Source: Anthonomus grandis grandis (taxonomy: Eukaryota > Arthropoda > Insecta > Coleoptera > Curculionidae). Taken from it: a DNA stretch of 64,000 nucleotides. Below the pieces are notes generated by a model that made no database searches, was not told the origin of the DNA, and worked only from the letters and a program-made list of their open reading frames with translations. This document shows, one piece after another, positions 53,740-64,000 of this stretch (within the stretch, counting starts at the first letter, position 1; each line of letters starts with the position of its first letter). The stretch covers positions 18,517,167-18,581,166 of the forward strand of contig NC_065547.1 of assembly GCF_022605725.1 (NCBI RefSeq), written 5' to 3'. The translations under genes and the position numbers were made by a program.

Positions 53740-56700
53740 TTCAATTACGGTTATCATTATTCAAATTTATTTTAAAATTAATATTTAGCTTGTACAAGAT
53801 GACTCAAATGATCCTTTTTAAGTTTTGGACATAACCAGGTTTAAGAAAATAGAACGATTAATCATTATAGCATTGTCCAATTTGATTCCAATTTAATTTT
53901 TGAAGTTCATTTGATTTACTGTAATTTATTTTTTTAAATTTTCTTATGAACTGTTTTTTAAAAAATAATTATATCTCACTCTATTACTGTTATCTATTAT
54001 TCGAATATGATTTAAATTTAATTTTTCGCATATACAAGATAGCCAAATGATGTTCTTTACGGCTTAAACACAACCAGAATTAAGAAAATATAATAACTAA
54101 TAGCAATAACGATTGTTTTGATTTAATTTTTAGATATAATTTGATTAACCCTAAATGATTTTTAAAAATATTTTAATGTATTGTGTTTTGAAAAAATAGT
54201 CATATCTCGCTCACGTGCGGTTATCTATTATTCGATTTTTATTTAAAAATGTATATTTAGCTTATACAAGATTACTCAAATAATCCTTTTTAAGTTTTGG
54301 ACATAACCAGGGTTAAGAAAATAGAACGATTAATAATTATAGCATTGTCCGATTTGATTCCATTTTAATTTTTGAAGTTCATTTGATTTACTGTATATTA
54401 TTTTTTTAAATTTTCTTATGAACTGTTTTTTAAAAAAAAATTATATCTCACTCTATTACTGTTATCTATTATTCGAATATGATTTAAATTTAATTTTTCG
54501 CATATACAAGATAGCCAAATGATGTTCTTTACGGTTTAAACACAACCAGAATTAAGAAAATATAATAACTAATAGCGTTAACGATTGTTCCGATTTAATT
54601 TTAATTTAATTTTTAGATATAATTTGATTAACCCTAAATAATTTTTAAAAATATTTTGATATATTGTGTTTAAAAAAAAATGATCATATCTCACTCAATT
54701 ACGGTTATCTATTATTCAAATTTATTTTAAAATTAATATTTAGGTTATACAAGATGACTCAAATGAACCTTATTAAGTTTTGGACATAAACAGGGTTAAG
54801 AAAATAGAACAATTAATCATTATAGCATTGTCCGATTTGATTCCAATTTAATCTTTGAAGTTCATTTGATGGACTGTAAATTATTTTTAAAATTTTTCTT
54901 ATGAATTGTTTTTTAAAAAAATAATTATATCTCACTCTATTACTGTTATCTATTATTCGAATATAATTTAAATTTACTATTTCGCATATACAAGATATCC
55001 AAATGATGTTTTTTACGGTTTGAACACAACCGAATTAAGAAAATATAATAACTAATAGCGTTAACGATTGTTCCGATTTAATTTTAATTTAATTTTTAGA
55101 TATAATTTGATTAACCCTAAATAATTTTTAAAAATATTTTGATATATTGTGTTTAAAAAAAAATGATCATATCTCACTCAATTACGGTTATCTATTATTC
55201 AATTTATTTTAAAATTAATATTTAGGTTATACAAGATGACTCAAATGATCCTTTTTAAGTTTTGGACATAACCAGAATCAAGAAAATCGATTTCAATTAC
55301 CTATAGCTATAGTTCCGATATGATTTCAACTTATTGTTTAGATATAATTTGTTTAACCCTAAGTAATTTTTTAAAATATTTTGATGTATTGTGTTTAAAA
55401 AAAATAGTCATATCTCATTCAATTACGGTTATCTATTATTCAAATATAATTTAAAATTAATATTTAGGTTATCAAGATGACCCAAATGATCCTTTTTAAG
55501 TTTTGAACATAACCAGGGTTAAGAAAATAGAACAATTAATCATTATAGCATTGTCCGATTTGATTTCAATTTAATCTTTGAAGTTCATTTGATGGACTGT
55601 AAATTACTTTTAAAATTTTTCTTATGAATTGATTTTAAAAAAAATAATTATATCTCACTCTATTACTGTTATTTATTATTCGAGTATAGTTTTCATTTAC
55701 TATTTCGCATATACAAGATAGCCAAATGATATTTTTTACGGTTTGAACACAACCAGAATTAAGAAAATATAATAACTCTTCGCGTTAACGATTGTTCCGA
55801 ATTAATTTTAATTTAATTTTTAGATCTAATTTGATTAAACCTAAATGACTTTTAAAAATATTTTGATATATTGTGTTTAAAAAAAATGTTCATATCTCAC
55901 TCAATTACGGTTATCTATTATTCAAATTTATTTTAAAATTAATATTTAGCTTGTACAAGATGACTCAAATGATCCTTTTTAAGTTTTGGACATAACCAGG
56001 GTTAAGAAAATAGAACAATTAATCATTATTGCATTGTCCGATTTGATTCCAATTTAATTTTTGAAGTTCATTTGATGTACTGTAAATTATTTTTAAAATT
56101 TTTCTTATGAATTGTTTTTAAAAAAAATAATTATTACTCACTCTATTACTGTTATCTATTATTCGAATAGAATTTAAATTTACTATTTTGCAGATACAAG
56201 ATAGCCAAATGATGTTTTTTACGGTTTGAACACAACCAGAATTAAAAAAATATAATAACTAATAGCGTTAAAGATTGTTCCGTTATAATTTTAATTTAAT
56301 TTTTAGATATAATTTGATTAACCCTAAATGACTTTAAAAAATATTTTGATGTATTGTGTTTTAAAAAAATAGTCATATCACACTCAATTAAGGTTATCTA
56401 TTATTCAAATTTATTTTCAAATTAATATTTAGGTTATACAAGATGACTCAAATGATCCTTTTTGAGTTTTGGACATAACCAGAATAAAGAAAATCGATTT
56501 TTATTATCTATAGCTATTGTTCTGATATGATTTCAATTTAATTTTTAGATATAATTTGTTTAACCCTAAGTAATTTGTTAAAATATTTTGATGTATTGTG
56601 TTTAAAAAAAATAGTCATATCTCCCTCAATTACGGTTATCTATTATTCAAATTTATTTAAAAAATTATAATTAAGGTTATACAAGATGACATAACTGATC

Positions 56701-56866
56701 CTTTTTATGTTTTGGACATAACCAGGATAAAGAAAATCGATTACTATTATCTATAGCTATTGTTCTGATATGATTTCAATTTAATTTTTAGATAAAATTT
56801 GTTTAACCCTAAATAATTATTTCAATTTTTTTATGTATTGTGTTTTAAAAAAATAGTCATATCTCA
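53740..56866. repeat. HOR unit about 3127 bp, copy 1
   Basis: The unit is marked by ATTTAGCTTGTACAAG, ACCAGGTTTAAGAAAATAG (GGT at 53838), AGAACGATTAATC, and B monomers with GAATATGATTTAAATTTAA. A shortened A monomer (ATTGTTTTGATTTAATTTTTAG, 12 bp missing) occurs at about 54112. The block at 53446-53690, with the CATATCACACTC variant, recurs inside at 56330. No gene is present. Confidence 0.85.
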
Positions 56867-59800
56867 TTCAATTACGGTTATCATTATTCAAATTTATTTT
56901 AAAATTAATATTTAGCTTGTACAAGATGACTCAAATGATCCTTTTTAAGTTTTGGACATAACCAGGTTTAAGAAAATAGAACGATTAATCATTATAGCAT
57001 TGTCCAATTTGATTCCAATTTAATTTTTGAAGTTCATTTGATTTTCTGTAATTTATTTTTTTAAATTTTCTTATGAACTGTTTTTTAAAAAAAAATTATA
57101 TCTCACTCTATTACTGTTATCTATTATTCGAATATGATTTAAATTTAATTTTTCGCATATACAAGATAGCCAAATGATGTTCTTTACGGTTTAAACACAA
57201 CCAGAATTAAGAAAATATAATAACTAATAGCAATAACGATTGTTTTGATTTAATTTTTAGATATAATTTGATTAACCCTAAATGATTTTTAAAAATATTT
57301 TAATGTATTGTGTTTTAAAAAAATAGTCATATCTCGCTCAAGTGCGGTTATCTATTATTCGATTTTTATTTAAAAATGTATATTTAGCTTATACAAGATT
57401 ACTCAAATAATCCTTTTTAAGTTTTGGACATAACCAGGGTTAAGAAAATAGAACGATTAATAATTATAGCATTGTCCGATTTGATTCCATTTTAATTTTT
57501 GAAGTTCATTTGATTTACTGTATATTAATTTTTTAAATTTTCTTATGAATTGTTTTTAAAAAAATAATTATATCTCACTCTATTACTGTTATCTATTATT
57601 CGAATATGATTTAAATTTAATTTTGCGCATATACAAGATAGCCAAATGATGTTCTTTACGGTTTGAACACAACCAGAATTAAGAAAATATAATAACTAAT
57701 AGCGTTAAAGATTGTTCCGATTTAATTTTAATTTAATTTTTCGATATAATTTGATTAACCCTAAATGATTTTTAAATATTTTGTTGCATTGTGTTTAAAA
57801 AAAATGTTCATATCTCACTCAATTACGGTTATCTATTATTCAAATTTATTTTAAAATTAATATTTAGGTTATACAAGATGACTCAAATGAACCTTATTAA
57901 GTTTTGGACATAAACAGGGTTAAGAAAATAGAACAATTAATCATTATAGCATTGTCCGATTTGATTCCAATTTAATCTTTGAAGTTCATTTGATGGACTG
58001 TAAATTATTTTTAAAATTTTTCTTATGAATTGTTTTTTAAAAAAATAATTATATCTCACTCTATTACTGTTATCTATTATTCGAATATAATTTAAATTTA
58101 CTATTTCGCATATACAAGATATCCAAATGATGTTTTTTACGGTTTGAACACAACCGAATTAAGAAAATATAATAACTAATAGCGTTAACGATTGTTCCGA
58201 TTTAATTTTAATTTAATTTTTAGATATAATTTGATTAACCCTAAATGATTTTTAAAAATATTTTGATATATTGTGTTTAAAAAAAAATGATCATATCTCA
58301 CTCAATTACGGTTATCTATTATTCAATTTATTTTAAAATTAATATTTAGGTTATACAAGATGACTCAAATGATCCTTTTTAAGTTTTGGACATAACCAGA
58401 ATCAAGAAAATCGATTTCAATTACCTATAGCTATAGTTCCGATATGATTTTAACTTATTGTTTAGATATAATTTGTTTAACCCTAAGTAATTTTTTAAAA
58501 TATTTTAATGTATTGTGTTTAAAAAAAATAGTCATATCTCATTCAATTACGGTTATCTATTATTCAAATATAATTTAAAATTAATATTTAGGTTATCAAG
58601 ATGACCCAAATGATCCTTTTTAAGTTTTGAACATAACCAGGGTTAAGAAAATAGAACAATTAATCATTATAGCATTGTCCGATTTGATTTCAATTTAATC
58701 TTTGAAGTTCATTTGATGGACTGTAAATTACTTTTAAAATTTTTCTTATGAATTGATTTTTAAAAAAATAATTATATCTCACTCTATTACTGTTATTTAT
58801 TATTCGAGTATAATTTTCATTTACTATTTCGCATATACAAGATAGCCAAATGATATTTTTTACGGTTTGAACACAACCAGAATTAAGAAAATATAATAAC
58901 TCTTCGCGTTAACGATTGTTCCGAATTAATTTTAATTTAATTTTTAGATCTAATTTGATTAAACCTAAATGACTTTTAAAAATATTTTGATATATTGTGT
59001 TTAAAAAAAATGTTCATATCTCACTCAATTACGGTTATCTATTATTCAAATTTATTTTAAAATTAATATTTAGGTTATACAAGATGACTCAAATGATCCT
59101 TATTAAGTTTTGGACATAAACAGGGTTAAGAAAATAGAACAATTAATCATTATAGCATTGTCCGATTTGATTCCAATTTAATCTTTGAAGTTCATTTGAT
59201 GGACTGTAAATTACTTTTAAAATTTTTCTTATGAATTGTTTTTTAAAAAAATAATTATATCTCACTCTATTACTGTTATTTATTATTCGAATATAATTTT
59301 CATTTACTATTTAGCATATACAAGATAGCCAAATGATATTTTTTACGGTTTGAACACACCCAGAATTAAGAAAATATAATAACTCTTCGCGTTAACGATT
59401 GTTCCGATTTAATTTTAATTTAATTTTTAGATATAATTTGATTAAACCTAAATGACTTTTAAAAATATTTTGATATATTGTGTTTAAAAAAAATAGTCAT
59501 ATCTCACTCAATTACGGTTATCTATTATTCAAATTTATTTTAATATTAATATTTAGGTTATACAAGATGACTCAAATGATCCTTTTTAAGTTTTGGAAAT
59601 AACCAGAATAAAGAAAATCGATTTCTATTATCTATAGCTATTGTTCTAATATGATTTCAATTTAATTTTTAGATATAATTTGTTTAACCCTAAGTAATTT
59701 GTTAAAATATTTTGATGTATTGTGTTTAAAAAAAATAGTCATATCTCGCTCAATTACGGTTATCTATTATTCAAATTTATTTAAAAAATTAATATTTAGG

Positions 59801-59990
59801 TTATACAAGATGACATAACTGATCCTTTTAATGTTTTGGACATAACCAGGATAAAGAAAATCGATTACTATTACCTATAGCTATTGTTCCGATATGATTT
59901 CAATTTAATTTTTAGATATAATTTGTTTAACCATAAATCATTATTTACATTTTTTAATGTATTGTGTTTTAAAAAAATAGTCATATCTCA
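56867..59990. repeat. HOR unit about 3127 bp, copy 2
   Basis: ACCAGGTTTAAG recurs 3127 bp on (GGT at 56965), and the rare CCAGAATCAAGAAAATCG at about 55272 recurs at about 58396. Copies differ by scattered substitutions and small length changes in A runs. Confidence 0.85.
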
Positions 59991-60728
59991 CTCAATTACG
60001 GTTATCATTATTAAAAAATTTTAAAATTAATATTTAGCTTGTACAAGATTACTCAAATGATCCTTTTTAGGTTTTGGACATAACCAGGTTTAAGAAAATA
60101 GAACGATTAATCATTATTGCATTGTCCGATTTGATTCCAATTTAATTTTTGAAGCTCATTTGATTTACTGTAAATTATTTTTTTTAATTTTCTTATGAAC
60201 TGTTTTTTAAAAAAATAATTATATCTCACTCTATTGCTGTTATCTATTATTTGAATATGATTTAAATTTAATTTTTCGCATATGCAAGATAGCCAAATGA
60301 TGTTCTTTACGGTTTAAACACAACCAGAATTAAGAAAATATAATAACTAATAGCAATAACGATTGTTTCAATTTAATTTTAATTTAATTTTTAGATATAA
60401 TTTGATTAACCCTAAATGATTTTTTAAAATATTTTAATGTATTGTGTTTTAAAAAAATAGTCATATCTCACTCAAGTGCGGTTATCTATTATTCGAATTT
60501 ATTTTAAAATGTATATTCAGCTTATACAAGATTACTCAAATGATCCTTTTTAAGTTTTGGACATAACCAGGGTTAAGAAAATAGAACGATTAATCATTAT
60601 AGCATTGCCCGATTTGATTCCAATTTAATTTTTGAAGTTCATTTGATTTACTGTATATTATTTTTTTAAATTTTCTTATGAATTGTTTTTTAAAAAAATA
60701 ATTATTTCTCACTCTATTACTGTTATCT

Positions 60729-61078
60729 ATTATTCGAATATGATTTAAATTTAATTTTTCGCATATACAAGGTAGCCAAATGATGTTCTTTACGGTTTGA
60801 ACACAACCAGAATTAAGAAAATATAATAACTAATAGCGTTAAAGATTGTTCCGATTTAATTTTAATTTCACTTTTCGATATAATTTGATTAACCCCAAAT
60901 GATTTTTAAAAATATTTTGCTGCATTGTGTTTAAAAAAAATTATCATATCTCACTCAATTACGGTTATCTATTATTCAAATTTATTTTAAAATTAATATT
61001 TAGGTTATCAAGATGACTCAAATGATCCTTTTTAAGTTTTGGACATAACCAGGGTTAAGAAAATAGAACAATTAATCA
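60729..61078. repeat. Segment shared with 14.34-14.69 kb
   Basis: Carries AAGGTAGCC at 60769 and all the linked rare variants of the 14.34-kb segment. Outside it the two loci have different neighbours. Confidence 0.85.
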
Positions 61079-61326
61079 TTATAGCATTGTCCGATTTGAT
61101 TCCAATTTAATCTTTGAACTTCATTTGATGGACTGTAAATTATTTTTAAAATTTTTCTTATGAATTGTTTTTTAAAAAAAATAATTATATCTCACTCTAT
61201 TACTGTTATCTATTATATGAATATAATTTAAATTTACTATTTCGCATATACAAGATATCCAAATGATGTTTTTTACGGTTTGAACACAACCCAATTAAGA
61301 AAATATATTAACTAATAGCGTTAACG

Positions 61327-61567
61327 ATTGTTCCGATTTAATTTTAATTTAATTTTTAGATATAATTTGATTAACCCTAAATGATTTTTAAAAATATTTT
61401 GATATATTGTGTTTAAAAAAAATGATCATATCTCACTCAATTACGGTTATCTATTATTCAAATTTATTTTAAAATTAATATTTAGGTTATCAAGATGACT
61501 CAAATGATCCTTTTTAAGTTCTGGACATAACCAGGGTTAAGAAAATAGAACAATTAATCATTATAGC
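61327..61567. repeat. Reference A-type monomer (241 bp)
   Basis: It starts ATTGTTCCGATTTAATTTT and ends CATTATAGC. Landmarks are TTGATTAACCCTAAATG, an A-run, a conserved box at 61426-61459 (TCATATCTCACTC...CTATTATTC), TTTAGGTTA, GATGACTCAAATGATCC and ACATAACCAGGGTTAAG. Many A copies are 243 bp because they read TTATACAAG where this one reads TTATCAAG. Confidence 0.9.
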
Positions 61568-61808
61568 ATTGTCCGATTTGATTCCAATTTAATCTTTGAA
61601 CTTCATTTGATGGACTGTAAATTATTTTTAAAATTTTTCTTATGAATTGTTTTTTAAAAAAATAATTATATCTCACTCTATTACTGTTATCTATTATTCG
61701 AATATAATTTAAATTTACTATTTCGCATATACAAGATATCCAAATGATGTTTTTTACGGTTTGAACACAACCAGAATTAAGAAAATATAATAACTAATAG
61801 CGTTAAAG
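61568..61808. repeat. Reference B-type monomer (241 bp)
   Basis: It starts ATTGTCCGATTTGATTCC. Landmarks are TTTGATGGACTGTAAATT, TTTTTCTTATGAATTG, the conserved box at 61666-61699, TATTTCGCATATACAAG, TTTTTTACGGTTTGAAC and ACAACCAGAATTAAG. Its box starts at monomer position 99, against 100 in A, so A and B are colinear relatives that diverged before the A/B dimer was amplified. Confidence 0.9.
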
Positions 61809-62584
61809 ATTGTTCCGATTTAATTTTAATTTAATTTTTCGATATAATTTGATTAACCCTAAATGATTTTTAAAAATATTTTGCTGCATTGTGTTTAAAA
61901 AAAATAATCATATCTCACTCAATTACGGTTATCTATTATTCAAATTTATTTTAAAATTAATATTTAGGTTATACAAGATGACTCAAATGATCCTTATTAA
62001 GTTTTGGACATAAACAGGGTTAAGAAAATAGAACAATTAATCATTATAGCATTGTGGGATTTGATTCCAATTTAATCTTTGAAGTTCATTTGATGGACTG
62101 TAAATTATTTTTAAAATTTTTCTTATGAACTGTTTTTTAAAAATAATTATATCTCACTCTATTACTGTTATCTATTATTCGAATATGATTTAAATTTAAT
62201 TTTTCGCATATACAAGATAGCCAAATGATGTTCTTTACGGTTCAAACACAACTAGAATTAAGAAAATATAATAACTAATAGCAATAACGATTGTTTCGAT
62301 TTAATTTTTAGATATAATTTGATTAACCCTAAATGATTTTTAAAAATATTTTAATGTATTGTGTTTTAAAAAAATAGTCATATCTCACTCAAGTGCGGTT
62401 ATCTATTATTCGAATTTCTTTTAAAATGTATATTTAGCTTATACAAGGTTACTCAAATGATCCTTTTTAAGTTTTGGACATAACCAGGGTTAAGAAAATA
62501 GAACGATTAATCATTATAGCATTGTCCGATTTGATTCCAATTTAATTTTTGAAGTTCATTTGATTTACTGTATATTATTTTTTT

Positions 62585-62858
62585 AAATTTTCTTATGAAT
62601 TGTTTTTTAAAAAAATAATTATATCTCACTCTATTACTGTTATCTATTATTCGAATATGATTTAAATTTAATTTTTCGCATATACAAGATAGCCAAATGA
62701 TGTTCTTTACGGTTTGAACACAAATTTTCTTATGAATTGTTTTTTAAAAAAATAATTATATCTCACTCTATTACTGTCATCTATTATTCGAATATGATTT
62801 AAATTTAATTTTTCGCATATACAAGATAGCCAAATGATGTTCTTTACGGTTTGAACAC
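62585..62858. repeat. 137-bp tandem duplication within a B monomer
   Basis: AAATTTTCTTATGAATTG at 62585 recurs at 62722, joined directly to TTTGAACACA. The break falls between two B positions far apart in the monomer, so this is a sub-monomer duplication not phased with 241 bp. Confidence 0.85.
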
Positions 62859-63480
62859 AACCAGAATTAAGAAAATATAATAACTAATAGCAATAACGAT
62901 TGTTTCGATTTAATTTTAATTTAATTTTTAGATATAATTTGATTAACCCTAAATGATTTTTAAAAATATTTTAATGTATTGTGTTTTAAAAAAATCGTCA
63001 TATCTCACTCAAGTGCGGTTATCTATTATTCGAATTAATTTTAAAATGTATATTTAGCTTATACAAGGTTACTCAAATGATCCTTTTTAAGTTTTGGACA
63101 TAACCAGGGTTAAGAAAATAGAACAATTAATCATTATAGCATTGTCCGATTTGATTCCAATTTAATCTTTGAACTTCATTTGATGGACTGTAAACTATTT
63201 TTAAAATTTTTCTTATGAATTGTTTTTTAAAAAAATAATTATATCTCACTCTATTACTATTATCTATTATTCGAATATAATTTAAATTTACTATTTCGCA
63301 TATACAAGATATCCAAATGATGTTTTTTACGGTTTGAACACAACCCAATTAAGAAAATATAATAACTAATAGCGTTAACGATTGTTCCGATTTAATTTTA
63401 ATTTAATTTTTAGATATAATTTGATTAACCCTAAATGATTTTTAAAAATATTTTGATATATTGTGTTTAAAAAAAATGAT

Positions 63481-64000
63481 CATATCTCACTCTATTACTG
63501 TTATCTATTATTCAAATTTATTTTAAAATTAATATTTAGGTTGTGCAAGATGACTCATATGATCCTTTTTAAGTTTTGGACATAACCAGGGTTAAGAAAA
63601 TAGAACAATTAATCATTATAGCATTGTCCGATTTGATTCCAATATAATCTTTGAAGTTCATTTGATGGACTGTAAATTATTTTTAAAATTTTTCTTATGA
63701 ATTGTTTTTTAAAAAAATAATTATATCTCACTCTATTATTGTTATCTATTATTCAAATTTATTTTAAAATTAATATTTAGGTTGTGCAAGATGACTCATA
63801 TGATCCTTTTTAAGTTTTGGACATAACCAGGGTTAAGAAAATAGAACAATTAATCATTATAGCATTGTCCGATTTGATTCCAATATAATCTTTGAAGTTC
63901 ATTTGATGGACTGTAAATTATTTTTAAAATTTTTCTTATGAATTGTTTTTTAAAAAAATTATTATATCTCACTCTATTACTGTTATCTATTATTCAAATT
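63481..64000. repeat. Tandem A/B hybrid monomers, 241 bp
   Basis: A B-type first half (to the CTCTATTACTG box) is joined to an A-type second half, and the unit repeats with TTGTGCAAGATGACTCATATG at 63541 and 63782, exactly 241 bp apart. The hybrid monomer is therefore a unit of its own here, and the array continues past the window end. Confidence 0.9.

Larger units (their letters stand above)
59991..63480. repeat. Third, diverged HOR copy and mixed monomers
   Basis: ACCAGGTTTAAG recurs once more (GGT at 60087, 3122 bp on), but the rest matches copy 2 only in pieces. The segment at 60.73-61.08 kb is the partner of 14.34-14.69 kb. TAGCAATAACGATTG-type A monomers recur at about 60350, 62280 and 62887. 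No gene is present. Confidence 0.8.

Noticed and set aside
1311..64000. CRISPR-like or prokaryotic repeat array
   Set aside because: The repeats are contiguous 241-bp units with no short repeat plus unique spacer pattern, and no cas or bacterial genes occur.
1311..64000. CENP-B box-like motif and tRNA or SINE origin of the monomer
   Set aside because: I saw no match to the CENP-B box in A, B or C, and the TTCCGATTT start is too unlike a pol III B box to suggest a tRNA-derived origin.

Overview
The window is eukaryotic, very AT-rich and almost gene-free. About 61.8 kb of the 64 kb is one large satellite DNA array. The flanking sequence, intron-like signals, the non-LTR and BEL/Pao-like remnants and a THAP-type zinc-finger exon fit an insect. 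The AT-rich style with frequent TAGGTA-type strings suggests a hemipteran such as an aphid, but that is an inference and no taxonomic marker gene is present. I see no bacterial features, no rRNA or tRNA, no CRISPR array and no intact protein-coding gene.

Layout. Positions 1-1310 are non-satellite DNA. They hold a broken minus-strand reading frame weakly like the N-terminus of a BEL/Pao gag, a diverged 128-bp direct duplication, a 24-base T run, and a stretch with a consensus splice donor. From about 1311 the array starts. Its basic monomer is about 241 bp and comes in homologous types: A (starts ATTGTTCCGATTTAA), B (starts ATTGTCCGATTTGATTCC) and C, an A relative (starts ATTGTTCTGATATGATTTC). 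A and B often alternate, giving a 482-bp dimer. The left edge (1311-6350) is the most diverged. It is broken at 3932-4798 by an 867-bp non-satellite island carrying the first 29 codons of a THAP-like zinc-finger protein on the minus strand.

To the right the array becomes more homogeneous and forms higher-order repeats (HORs): a 420-bp offset duplication (6.35-7.15 kb), a 3317-bp unit present twice (14.87-21.6 kb), a 1503-bp unit twice (21.7-24.7 kb), a 2290-bp unit twice (29.5-34.1 kb), an 11,562-bp unit twice (30.6-53.7 kb) that copies most of the 2290-bp pair, a 948-bp pair inside each 11.5-kb unit, and a 3.12-kb unit two to three times (53.7-63 kb). The window ends in A/B hybrid monomers of 241 bp, still inside the array.

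Markers that travelled with the repeats let the history be read. One 255-bp tail of a 5'-truncated non-LTR retrotransposon sits in the same monomer position four times, so it inserted once and was amplified first by the 2290-bp and then by the 11.5-kb duplication. A (TTGGG)n tract and a 13-bp-stem hairpin are further hitchhiking markers. The main result is a complex, multi-tier, apparently recently amplified satellite family. I cannot say from sequence alone whether it is centromeric, subtelomeric or sex-chromosome linked, or whether it is already named in a repeat library.
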